Positions 25,413 through 33,187 of a stretch of 36,335 bases of DNA are shown here, piece by piece. Position numbers and translations under genes: made by a program. Position 1 is the stretch's first letter; every line of letters starts with the position of its first letter. The stretch is from Candidatus Helarchaeota archaeon. GTDB lineage: Archaea; Asgardarchaeota; Lokiarchaeia; Helarchaeales; RDOG01. The stretch lies in the NCBI GenBank assembly GCA_029838215.1, contig JALGVI010000024.1, forward strand, positions 1-36,335. Direction: 5' to 3'. The notes under the pieces are model-generated. The model was not told where the DNA came from. It worked only from the letters and a program-made list of their open reading frames with translations, and did no database searches.

Positions 25413-25838
25413 ATGCCCGTTAGAAACGTCAGAGTCAAGGATAAATTCGATATAGAAATTTTAGCCCAAAATTGTGCCCCTCTGGTAAGATCAAGCGTTG
25501 TTGGCACGTACGAATTTTTAGCCCGATGCTTTCAGAACACTTTTTTCGTCTATGAAGAAAATTCAAAACTCTTAGGATACATCGTCGGGTTTCCCAATAC
25601 TGCAGTCAAAGGAGAGTTCTGGATTTATCAAATCTGCGTTAATAATGAATTTAGAGGCAAACATGTCGGCTCGAAACTATTCGAAGCCATCGTTTCTCAA
25701 GTTAGAAAGGAAGGATATACCCGCATGAGATCTCACCTGCGATTCGACAACGAACATTCTCTTAATATACACAAAAAATTTGGTTTTGAAATCTGCGGTG
25801 AAGATGACCGTGGATGGTTTGTCGAGCTAATTTTTTAA
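25413..25838 (+). CDS. GNAT-family N-acetyltransferase
   Basis: Acetyl-CoA-dependent N-acetyltransferase of 141 residues. The acetyl-CoA-binding motif A is seen as IYQICVNNEFRGKHVGSKLFEAI (R/Q-x-x-G-x-G/A type, here FRGKHVGS), and motif B as DNEHSLNIHKKFGFEICGE. The layout resembles small-molecule or diaminobutyrate-like acetyltransferases, with the acceptor unknown. It lies 23 bases after the metallophosphoesterase gene on the same strand, so it is probably cotranscribed. It converges with the dehydratase fragment about 100 bases on. Confidence 0.85.
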   Translation: MPVRNVRVKDKFDIEILAQNCAPLVRSSVVGTYEFLARCFQNTFFVYEENSKLLGYIVGFPNTAVKGEFWIYQICVNNEFRGKHVGSKLFEAIVSQVRKEGYTRMRSHLRFDNEHSLNIHKKFGFEICGEDDRGWFVELIF

Positions 25839-25937
25839 ATCATGACGTTTTCTCTCGTGCTTTCGTTGAGCATTCTGCTGATATTAAAAAAATTGAAATG
25901 AGTTTATTAAACTAATTTCTTTCTTTAGTCTTTCATT

Positions 25938-26231
25938 TCATTTCTTGTTTAACATTTCCAAGAATGCTTCAACTCTCGTCTTGATTTGTTCTTCATCCTC
26001 ATTTGAATAATCTGTTTCAATCGTTAACGTTGGAATGCCCGCATTTTTTAGGTGTTTCTCAAGTTTCATGCTTTCCACGATATAAGGCGTGCAGAACGAT
26101 AATGAATAGAGGATCACTCCATCGGCTTTATATTCTTTAAATAGGTGCTTGATATCATCCTTCCTTCCTTCATTTGGGAAAAAACACGCACAATTGATGT
26201 TAATGTAACGATCTGCAAGATTTTTCATCAT
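25938..26231 (-). pseudogene. C-terminal fragment of a 2-hydroxyacyl-CoA dehydratase subunit (HgdB/HgdC-like)
   Basis: The 97 residues match only the last quarter of the 2-hydroxyglutaryl/2-hydroxyacyl-CoA dehydratase D-component family: NLADRYININCACFFPNEGR, KEYKADGVILYSLSFCTPY and IPTLTIETDYSNEDEEQIKTRVEAFLEML. Full-length subunits are near 370-430 residues, so the first three quarters are missing. The same frame reads a stop 11 codons upstream of the ATGATG, so no longer gene exists here. It is a 5'-truncated remnant or a stand-alone domain. AGGAGAAGG lies upstream but about 15 bases from the ATG, closer to an out-of-frame ATG, which favours decay. Yet a TATA box and operator-like palindromes precede it, so expression is possible. 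The two Cys-containing motifs typical of cluster ligation remain. Confidence 0.65.
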
Positions 26232-26275
26232 TTGTTGCCATTTTTTCCTTCTCCTTTGTTAAAACACGTCTTTCG

Positions 26276-26341
26276 AATGGGATTGACCCATTAGAAACTC
26301 TAATAGATCATATTAGAAAACCTAATTTCGAGGTTTAAAAA
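26276..26341 (-). promoter_or_regulatory. Putative promoter/operator region with three palindromes
   Basis: On the minus strand a TATA-like TTTTTAAA (26341-26334) would set transcription start near 26310. Two palindromes of the same type flank that point: ATTAGA-AAC-TCTAAT at 26290-26304 and ATTAG-AAAAC-CTAAT at 26312-26326, with centres 22 bases apart (two helical turns). A third, AATGGG-ATTGA-CCCATT, is at 26276-26292. This arrangement is what a dimeric repressor binding side by side would use. Which gene it serves (dehydratase fragment or proS) is not certain; the TATA position favours the minus strand. Confidence 0.5.
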
Positions 26342-26522
26342 CATTTGTAAAAATAAAATATGTCCAATTGCGATTTTGAGCATGGAAAATTTTTATTAAG
26401 CAAAACTTCTAGATTTCCTAACTCGCTTTTTTACTTCGATAAGTGACTGAAAAGGAAGTGCGTCTATTTCCAGCAAAAAACCACAAAAAAAGAAAATTCC
26501 TAAGTTACCTCCAAAAGAAAAC

Positions 26523-27974
26523 TTGGAGGAATGGTATCCTGAAATACTTCTAAGAACTCAAGTCATTGACAAGCGAATTCCTGATTCTCGTGGGTTTTAT
26601 GGTTATCCACCGTATGGGAGTCGAATGCTCGTTCTCTTGGAAGATCTTTTCATCGGAGAGTTGGAAAGAACAGGACATGATCCCATTCGGACGCCCACTG
26701 TCATACCCGAGAGTCTTCTACAGATTGAAAAAGAACACGCTGAAGGATTTGCCCCTGAAGTGTGGGTCATTACTGAAGGAAGAGACCGAAAGCCATTAAA
26801 CATCCTAAAGGTTCTTCGCCCCACGGGAGAAACTCTAATTTATTCTCTGTTCCATTATTGGATCCGAAGCCATGCCGATCTTCCATTAAAAACATACGAA
26901 CGCCGTCCGAGCTTTAGAGCCGAACCCGATAATGCCATTCAACCATTCTTACGATCTCACGAATTTTATTGGATTGAATCTCATGATGCGTTTAGTTCTT
27001 ATGAAGAAGCCGTTCAACAAGTGCGTGAGGACATGGGAATCTTTGAAAAAATAATTTGGAACAAGTTAGCAATTCCTTTCATGCTCTTTAAACGACCTGA
27101 ATGGGATAAGTTTGCAGGTGCGGATTACACTTGTGCATATGACACGCCTTTGGATGATGGAAAAGTCCTGCAAATTGGGACCACTCACAATCTGGGACAG
27201 AGGTTTGCTAAAGCGTTTGACGTGACTTACCAGTCTGAAGAAAACATCGAAAAACACGTCTGCCAGACTTGTTTTGGTCCCGGGATCGGACGAATTACTG
27301 GTGCTTTGGTACTCATCCACGGTGATGATCAAGGGCTGGTGTTGCCGCCCGCCGTTGCTCCAACACAAGTTGTTGTCATTCCCATTCCAATGAAAGGTAA
27401 AGATGAAGAGGTTCTTGCTTTCAGCTACGAAGTTCATGACATGCTGAAATCAAGAATTCGAGTGCGTATCGATCTAACTGATAATACTCCCGGCTTCAAA
27501 TATTATCTTTGGGAAGAACGAGGCGTTCCACTTCGGATCGAAATTGGTCCCCGTGAAGTCGAAAAACAGCAGGTTCTCATCATCGACCGATTGCACCAAA
27601 TGAAAGAAACCGTATCAAAAGATGACCTCGTTGAGACAGTCCCAAAATTGCTTGATAAATTTACGAATATTTTACAAGATCGAGCAAGAGATCGATTCAG
27701 GATTGCTGAAGTCAGGTCACTTGATGAAATTAAAAAGAAACTCTCCGAAAAAGTACATCTCTTGATCGCACCGTTTTGTGATGACGAAGAATGCATAGAA
27801 TTCTTGAAGGATGAGTATAATCTCAAGGTCAGGGGAATTCCGCTTTTTACAAAAGGAGAAAAAAATATCAAAGAATGTGAAGAAAACTATCGCATCAAGG
27901 ATGAATCCACGCCGTGCATCGTTTGTGAAAAGAGACCTGCCAAACGTAATGTTTACATGGCAAGGCAATATTAA
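26523..27974 (+). CDS. proS: Prolyl-tRNA synthetase (archaeal/eukaryotic type)
   Basis: Class II synthetase that charges tRNA-Pro, 483 residues from a TTG at 26523. Seen: the WYPEILLRTQVIDKR opening, RPTGETLIYSLFHYWIRSH, PFLRSHEFYWIESHDAFSSYEEA (motif 2 region), LQIGTTHNLGQRFAKAFDV, RITGALVLIHGDDQGLVLPPAVAP (motif 3), an anticodon-binding domain, and a C-terminal zinc-binding region (FCDDEEC, CIVCEKRP) ending in NVYMARQY, as in archaeal and eukaryotic ProRS. The start is unsure: the frame stays open upstream to a TGA near 26451 with a Lys-rich, family-like stretch but no ATG or GTG; an ATT at 26466 has AAGGAAG upstream, or a base is miscalled in one of the A runs at 26475-26487. Confidence 0.92.
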   Translation: MEEWYPEILLRTQVIDKRIPDSRGFYGYPPYGSRMLVLLEDLFIGELERTGHDPIRTPTVIPESLLQIEKEHAEGFAPEVWVITEGRDRKPLNILKVLRPTGETLIYSLFHYWIRSHADLPLKTYERRPSFRAEPDNAIQPFLRSHEFYWIESHDAFSSYEEAVQQVREDMGIFEKIIWNKLAIPFMLFKRPEWDKFAGADYTCAYDTPLDDGKVLQIGTTHNLGQRFAKAFDVTYQSEENIEKHVCQTCFGPGIGRITGALVLIHGDDQGLVLPPAVAPTQVVVIPIPMKGKDEEVLAFSYEVHDMLKSRIRVRIDLTDNTPGFKYYLWEERGVPLRIEIGPREVEKQQVLIIDRLHQMKETVSKDDLVETVPKLLDKFTNILQDRARDRFRIAEVRSLDEIKKKLSEKVHLLIAPFCDDEECIEFLKDEYNLKVRGIPLFTKGEKNIKECEENYRIKDESTPCIVCEKRPAKRNVYMARQY

Positions 27975-28013
27975 AAAAAAAATCGATGTGTTTTAAGATT
28001 TTCACGTGCTCGT

Positions 28014-29426
28014 TCAAATGCTTTCCGCCAGTTCCTTTACTTCCGGCCTTCTTTTTACATAGAAATAACCTGCCAAAGCAAGGCAAATGATCAATACTGT
28101 TAGAATGATGCCCCAAGTCGGTAGTGTCGTCATGAGCAATGCAAGCACGGGATGCATCGGGAGCCCTATTAAAAGACCTGTCCAAATTGAATTTAACGTG
28201 CTGAAAATATTGATATTGAATAGTTCCAATACTGGAGGGATTACCGTAGAGGCGATTCCAACTGCCGCAACCGCCTTTGTAACGGCTTGATCTTTTACCT
28301 CTGCAGGTGTTCTTGAGCGAGCAATTCTTTGTCCCTTGTACCAGAATTCAACTGCTGATTTAATCTTGCCGAGAGTCCCCATCGGAGTCACGTAGAAAAT
28401 CGCTTCTTGCTCTTCAACGTCGATATTGACATCAATGTATTCCGGAGCAACAAGACAACCCGGGAAGAAAGGGATGATTCGGATGATTGTTGGTTCTTCT
28501 TCATCTTTTTCAACCTTGAGCTTTCCGCGAATGTGCCGGATGCCGATTTCACGTTGGATCTTCAATTTCAATCTCGAAATTTGTACTTTAAGAAGATAAT
28601 TTGTCTGCGGATTCATCCTATTGTAATAAGTAATTAAGGTATTTCGACGAACCGTGACGGGTTTGCTTTCCTTTGGTGCTATTTCCTCTTCTTTGAGATC
28701 TACTAAAGATCCCGACTCTGCCATCGTTTCAAGAGCTTTCACTTCATCGCGAGAAACTGATTTCTTTTCTTTTTCTCGTGTCATTCCCTCTCTCGCTTTA
28801 CTTTTCTTTTTTGGAATGGTTTCAGGAGCTGGAGTTGGTGCTGGTGCGGGTGCAGGAGCTGGTGAAGGCATGGAAACCGTTCCTGGAACTTCGGTTGGTG
28901 GCTTCCTTCCCGGAGGACTCGGAGCTTGAAAAGCTTGTTTTGACAATTTTTCGGATTTCTCTCTAATTTTATCATCAAGAACTCCTTCTAAATCAAGCTT
29001 TGAAACTTCTTCTTCCAACGTTTCACGTTCTTTTTCTACCAATTTACTGAGTGCTTCTGCTTTTCGTCGTATAGACGATACATCCTTCCTTTCATCTATT
29101 AAGTTTTGAACTCGTGATATCAAGCTTGATTTTATATTCATTAATTTGGATAATATGACCTCTTGGTCTTGACCACGAGATATTAGATTCCGTTCGATTG
29201 ATAATTGGATCTCTGAAATAAAATGCTTCAAAACCTCAATATTTTCAAGATCCTTAATTTCTTCTAAAATTTTCAAGACACTTTGTAACGGTTCAATGAT
29301 CATATCCGATAATTCGTGAATTATTGCAAGCCGTGTGGCTTCTAAATACGAAGCGATGGCATTTGTTTTGTCATTTTTATCGTAAGCCAATTTTGCTTCT
29401 TTTAGTTTTCTGTAAAAATCTTCCAT
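28014..29426 (-). CDS. Membrane-anchored coiled-coil protein with Pro/Ala linker
   Basis: Unrecognised 470-residue protein. In order: an N-terminal helical hairpin (5-36, YRKLKEAKLAYDKNDKTNAI...YLEATRLA) like a TPR or MIT repeat; further helices to about 85; coiled coil (about 95-165); a Pro/Ala-rich linker (168-205, PAPAPAPAPTPAP); a basic stretch; a beta-rich domain (about 258-370, RRNTLITYYNRMNP and FFPGCLVAPEYIDVNIDVEEQ); and two or three membrane segments (about 382-405, 415-455) with a short basic tail. This predicts a tail-anchored protein with a large cytosolic part. The ATG at 29426 has AGTGATC a few bases upstream. Both neighbours are on the plus strand, so it is transcribed alone. 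Function unknown. Confidence 0.6.
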   Translation of the reverse strand: MEDFYRKLKEAKLAYDKNDKTNAIASYLEATRLAIIHELSDMIIEPLQSVLKILEEIKDLENIEVLKHFISEIQLSIERNLISRGQDQEVILSKLMNIKSSLISRVQNLIDERKDVSSIRRKAEALSKLVEKERETLEEEVSKLDLEGVLDDKIREKSEKLSKQAFQAPSPPGRKPPTEVPGTVSMPSPAPAPAPAPTPAPETIPKKKSKAREGMTREKEKKSVSRDEVKALETMAESGSLVDLKEEEIAPKESKPVTVRRNTLITYYNRMNPQTNYLLKVQISRLKLKIQREIGIRHIRGKLKVEKDEEEPTIIRIIPFFPGCLVAPEYIDVNIDVEEQEAIFYVTPMGTLGKIKSAVEFWYKGQRIARSRTPAEVKDQAVTKAVAAVGIASTVIPPVLELFNINIFSTLNSIWTGLLIGLPMHPVLALLMTTLPTWGIILTVLIICLALAGYFYVKRRPEVKELAESI

Positions 29427-29536
29427 TTCAAGATCACTCTCAAGTTTATTACTAATTAATGAAAAAATTTACTATATAGCATAAGTTTTGGATTGATTAT
29501 AAAACTTGATTTTTCATAAATTGATAGAGTGATAAC

Positions 29537-30661
29537 ATGAATAAAGTCGGTAAACTTCTCTATTCTCATTGGAATTATGAGATTTGGAAAGATGGTAATG
29601 ATTATTACGGGTATGAAACCGAAATCAAGGAAAAATGGTCCGATAGTTTTCTATACATGCATGAACTCCAAGATCCTATCGTTGAATCGGTCCATGAATC
29701 GATGGATTACATAAATTTAAATCAAATCATAAAAAAAGATGATCACGTTGCCATTAAAGTAAATTTGTGCGGAGGATTCCCCGGAATCGTTGCTTCACAA
29801 ACCCCGCTTCGAGTTGTTAAGGGAGTTCTTGAAAAAGTCTTGGCGATCTGTGATCACGAACGTGTTTTTTTATGCGAGGCAAACAATTGGGGACACGTCG
29901 TGGATGAACGGCTCCTGAAAAAAAGAGGATATTTCCAATTGTGTAAGGAAAACAACGTCAAATTTTATAATCTTACATACACACCAACCGTTAAATTCTA
30001 TTTTAAGGGATTTCATGAGCCCATCTTGTTATCACGTCCATTGCTGCACCCAAATGTTAAAATCATTAACATGGCTCCGATCAAGCATCATTGGGAGTGC
30101 GGCGTAACGCTTGCACAAAAAAATCTCTATGGAGCCATTGCTGATGAATCAAAGACCAAGTTCCACGATTATCGCACGGAAAATGCCCTTGACATGGTAA
30201 TAGCGGGAGCTGCACGAGTTTATCATCCCGTGTTAAACATACTTGGGGGCAAGTGCGTGTGTGCGGGACAAGGTCCTCACTTCTGCCGTCCACGCAGGTT
30301 TGGATATCTCGTAATTTCAAACGACTTGCTTGCTGCTGATAAAGTTGGTGCCGATGTGTTGGGATTCCCGTGGAATCTCGTTATTCATGCTCAAATTAAC
30401 AAGAAATTTAACATATGGAATGAGAATTGCAAACGCCTTTCACGTTCTGCAACCATCCCTGAAGAAATCAAAGCAAACATTCGAAAGCATGTAATCCCTC
30501 CAGATGTCGTCATGCGAAATCGGACGGGATTGAAATTCATTTATGAAACAAACCCTCAATTACTCCGCAATCTTCGATATTTTGAATTTGTCATTCCAAT
30601 CGTGAACACGATTTTATTTGGATTAAGAGGCGATTGCGACATAAATTTCAAGGAAGAATGA
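29537..30661 (+). CDS. DUF362 protein
   Basis: Protein of 374 residues of the DUF362 family: DHVAIKVNLCGGFPG (the KPN-like strand, here KVN), VFLCEANNWGHVVDERLLKKRGY, INMAPIKHHWECGVTLAQKNLYGAI (the P-x-K-x-H...TLAxKNxxG core) and HPVLNILGGKCVCAGQGPHF. Cysteines at the KCVC and HFC sites might bind a metal, but no ferredoxin repeat or Cys tail is present, unlike the 16311 gene. Start ATG is supported by GAGTGAT 3-4 bases upstream. The stop overlaps the start of the phosphopantothenate synthetase gene (ATGA), so the two are translationally coupled. A role near CoA or cofactor metabolism is only an inference from that. Confidence 0.78.
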   Translation: MNKVGKLLYSHWNYEIWKDGNDYYGYETEIKEKWSDSFLYMHELQDPIVESVHESMDYINLNQIIKKDDHVAIKVNLCGGFPGIVASQTPLRVVKGVLEKVLAICDHERVFLCEANNWGHVVDERLLKKRGYFQLCKENNVKFYNLTYTPTVKFYFKGFHEPILLSRPLLHPNVKIINMAPIKHHWECGVTLAQKNLYGAIADESKTKFHDYRTENALDMVIAGAARVYHPVLNILGGKCVCAGQGPHFCRPRRFGYLVISNDLLAADKVGADVLGFPWNLVIHAQINKKFNIWNENCKRLSRSATIPEEIKANIRKHVIPPDVVMRNRTGLKFIYETNPQLLRNLRYFEFVIPIVNTILFGLRGDCDINFKEE

Positions 30662-31449
30662 TGATGCCCGATCTTGGAGACGAACGATTACCTGATGACG
30701 TGCCCGAAGATCATCCTCGTGCCGCATCACTCCGCGTTAGGCACCAAATCATCGAAGGTCTAAAAACGCACGTTGTTACTGAAGCAGGTCTAATTGCTCA
30801 CGGTCGTGGTGAAGCCTTCGATTATTTAATTGGTGAAAAAACCCCTGCATTTGCTCTCAAGGCAATAGATGCAGCCTGTGCATCTCTGTTGATTGCCGAG
30901 CATCCGATCATTAGTGTAAATGGTAACGTGGCGGCACTCGTCCCAAATGAAATCGTGCTCTTGTCAAAAACATCGGGAGCGAAACTCGAAATAAACCTAT
31001 TTTATCGCAAGAGAGAACGAGAGCTTGCAATTGAAGAAGTATTAAAAAAAGCCGGTGCCAAACTCATTCTCGGCGTGCACGATCAAACCGAAATTGATCA
31101 TCTTTCAAGTAAGCGTCGAATCGTTGACCCTGAAGGTATTGCAAGAGCTGACGTGGTTCTTGTCCCATTAGAAGATGGCGACAGGACTGAAGCCCTGAAA
31201 AAAGCTCAAAAAAAAGTCATTGCCATCGATCTTAACCCGATGAGTAGAACGGCTCAACATGCGGATATCACGATAGTTGATAACTTGATTCGATGCATTC
31301 CCTTAATGATTCAGAGAATTGATTACCTAAAGAAAAAAACACGGCAAGACTTGCAAGATATCGTTAGAAAATTTGATAATAAAGAGAATTTAGCCCTAGC
31401 TATCAATTTCATGCGGTCATATTTAGAACTCATTGCAAGGAATCTCTGA
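30658..31449 (+). CDS. 4-phosphopantoate--beta-alanine ligase (archaeal phosphopantothenate synthetase)
   Basis: Catalyses the archaeal step that joins 4-phosphopantoate and beta-alanine with ATP to give 4'-phosphopantothenate for coenzyme A (EC 6.3.2.36), replacing bacterial PanC. 263 residues, as in the family (PF02006). Typical segments: PEDHPRAASLRVRHQIIEGL near the start, TEAGLIAHGRGEAFDYLIGE, SVNGNVAALVPNEIVLLS (nucleotide-binding loop), KLEINLFYRKRERELAIEEVL, ADVVLVPLEDGDRTEAL and IDLNPMSRTAQHADITIVDN. Three ATGs stand in a row (30658, 30661, 30664) after AAGGA; any may be used, and the first gives an ATGA overlap with the DUF362 stop. The usual partner, pantoate kinase, is not in the window. 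Confidence 0.93.
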   Translation: MMMPDLGDERLPDDVPEDHPRAASLRVRHQIIEGLKTHVVTEAGLIAHGRGEAFDYLIGEKTPAFALKAIDAACASLLIAEHPIISVNGNVAALVPNEIVLLSKTSGAKLEINLFYRKRERELAIEEVLKKAGAKLILGVHDQTEIDHLSSKRRIVDPEGIARADVVLVPLEDGDRTEALKKAQKKVIAIDLNPMSRTAQHADITIVDNLIRCIPLMIQRIDYLKKKTRQDLQDIVRKFDNKENLALAINFMRSYLELIARNL

Positions 31450-31564
31450 ATTAATTTCTTTTAAAACGTCTCTATTTCTTACATCATTCAGATTGTTAAA
31501 GAAATTTACGTGCTCTCCAATTTATTCTTACTCTATATTATATTCTTATACGTGATATGTTCCA

Positions 31565-31578
31565 TTCATTGCAATGAA
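31565..31578 (+). promoter_or_regulatory. 14-base perfect palindrome upstream of the CruF-like gene
   Basis: TTCATTG followed directly by CAATGAA forms a gapless perfect palindrome about 55 bases before the TATA box of the CruF-like gene. It may be an activator or repressor site. No matching copy was seen elsewhere in the window. Confidence 0.3.
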
Positions 31579-31631
31579 CAGTTGATTACATCATTGTTTT
31601 CTCATTATTCCGATTTAAAATTTTGAAAAAA

Positions 31632-31641
31632 CTTAAATATC
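31632..31641 (+). promoter_or_regulatory. Putative promoter (TATA box) of the CruF-like gene
   Basis: CTTAAATATC fits a TATA box that would place transcription start near 31660, leaving a leader of about 30 bases carrying AGGAGAG before the ATG at 31691. This position also argues against the upstream GTG at 31643 as start. Confidence 0.4.
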
Positions 31642-31690
31642 TGTGAAAAATCAAGACTATTTGTTCATTTTAAATTCAGGAGAGAAATTC

Positions 31691-32509
31691 ATGCCCACCT
31701 ATCCCCCTGATTTCTTGTACAAGTTTTTTTGGTTCATGAAAATTGACGGTTACTTGCTCGCAACGAATCCTACATACCTGTCTACTCTACCGATCTTAAT
31801 ACCAATGGAAATTCTTGTATACGTCCTTGCAGCATTAACTTTCTACCACGCGTACAAGGTACACGGACTCTGGAAGGCCTCATTATTTCTTGCCGGATCA
31901 TTTCTATATACAGGTCTTGAAGAAAATATGTGGATTCTTTCTGGAAGATTAGGTACAGGAATTATATTTGGACTACCGCTTCCCATAGCCCCGACTTACT
32001 ACTTTAATTACGCGAAGGCATTATTCTGGTTCGGAGCAGTGCCCGTAATAACATGCTTGGGCTGGTTCTTCATTGCTTACGGTTGCTTTTATATTGCTGA
32101 ACAATTTTTTGAAAAATGGCAAACATCAAATGCTTCCCTCCTCAAAGCTTCACTTGTAGCAGGAGTATTAGCAGTAAACATGGATTTAATGATTGATCCC
32201 TTCATGGTTCGAAATGGAAGTTGGTACTGGCTTTCAACTCAGTTCGAAAACATTTACTTCCTCGGCATACCAATTACAAATTTTATCGGTTGGTTTCTTC
32301 TGATTTTTCTATTTGCCATTTTTTGGACCAAAATCACGCAATTAGAAGAACGCTTTGGAAAGACAAAAACAACACTGATATTCTTTGCGGGAATTGCAGG
32401 ACTCCTTCTTGGGACGATCTATTTTCTAATCCTAATCGGCATTTTCTTGGGCGTACTATACCCGTTAGGCATTAACATTTCAATACCAGGATGGTTCGGA
32501 GTGATATGA
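31691..32509 (+). CDS. Carotenoid-biosynthesis (CruF/DUF422-like) membrane protein
   Basis: Integral membrane protein of 272 residues with about seven hydrophobic segments. It shows the hallmark of the Carot_biosynth family (PF04240): NMDLMIDPFMVRNGSWYW followed by YFLGIPITNFIGWFLL, together with LEENMWILSGR in the N-terminal half. Known members are CruF hydratases, which add water to psi-end carotenoids such as bisanhydrobacterioruberin. No phytoene synthase, desaturase or lycopene elongase is in the window, so the native substrate is open. ATG 31691 is chosen because AGGAGAG lies 7 bases upstream; a GTG at 31643 would start before the expected transcript. A small membrane protein follows 1 base later. 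Confidence 0.72.
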   Translation: MPTYPPDFLYKFFWFMKIDGYLLATNPTYLSTLPILIPMEILVYVLAALTFYHAYKVHGLWKASLFLAGSFLYTGLEENMWILSGRLGTGIIFGLPLPIAPTYYFNYAKALFWFGAVPVITCLGWFFIAYGCFYIAEQFFEKWQTSNASLLKASLVAGVLAVNMDLMIDPFMVRNGSWYWLSTQFENIYFLGIPITNFIGWFLLIFLFAIFWTKITQLEERFGKTKTTLIFFAGIAGLLLGTIYFLILIGIFLGVLYPLGINISIPGWFGVI

Positions 32510-32510
32510 A

Positions 32511-32744
32511 ATGAATGTAAAATATTATCCTATAATTGCCATCATCGGATTTCTGATTTCCGGATTTGTTGTTGGATTTCTTGTGGTCGGTCCGGGACTC
32601 GTGACAAACCCTAATCCTATATTCTATGGTTATGCAGGTAGCACTCCACTTGATCCCATACAAACCTTAATTTTAGGTTTGTTGCCTACACCTGTTATTG
32701 TAATGATTATCTTGGCGATTCGGAAGTTAAAACGCGAAGACTAG
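32511..32744 (+). CDS. Small two-pass membrane protein
   Basis: Protein of 77 residues with two hydrophobic segments: about 6-30 (PIIAIIGFLISGFVVGFLVV) and 48-69 (TLILGLLPTPVIVMIILAI), joined by a polar loop (TNPNPIFYGYAGSTPLDP) and ending in a basic RKLKRED. No known family. It starts one base after the stop of the CruF-like gene, with GGAGTGAT at the end of that gene as the ribosome-binding site, so the pair are cotranslated and may form a complex. A signal peptide reading of the first segment is possible, but no cleavage site is obvious. Confidence 0.6.
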   Translation: MNVKYYPIIAIIGFLISGFVVGFLVVGPGLVTNPNPIFYGYAGSTPLDPIQTLILGLLPTPVIVMIILAIRKLKRED

Positions 32745-33187
32745 CTTTCATTTCCTTTATTTTTTTCTTCTTTTCTCCGTTTGAGATGCTCTAAATTCTT
32801 AGAATTCCATTTGGACCACGATTTTTTAAGAAAACTTAACATTCGTTTATTTGCATGAGCACAATATTTTGCCCCATAATTGCGAGACTTTTAAGATTTA
32901 GAAGATGAAAATTATTTTTTTTTCATAAATCTTCCAATTTAAAATTTTTAATTGATAATTAAGGCAAACCTGCTTCTTCCTTACTAAATTTTAATTCGCT
33001 TTAAGAGTTCATTCAAGCCTAATGGTCAAATTTCACTGTTAACTTGAAATATAACATCATTATACTCATCTAATGCCAAATGTTTAAATAGTATTTTTGT
33101 GCATAGTCACATAATAACAAAGAGAAATTTTCCATTGTGAAATTTCCAATTAAAAAAGATGAAAATTATGAAGGAAGTGAAAAAATA
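32745..33187. other. Intergenic region with DUF5320 promoter
   Basis: This 443-base AT-rich gap has no credible gene. A TATA-like TTTAAATA is at 33083-33090 (expected start near 33112, leader about 75 bases), and GGAAGTGA precedes the ATG at 33188. A weak AT-rich inverted repeat at 32901-32934 is not convincing. Confidence 0.5.

Noticed and set aside
32856..32909. 17-codon frame from ATG in the gap before the DUF5320 gene
   Set aside because: Too short, no ribosome-binding site, and no coding-like sequence.
32901..32934. Inverted repeat GAAGATGAAAA / TTTTCATAAATCTTC
   Set aside because: Almost all A/T with a bulge; easily found by chance at this composition.
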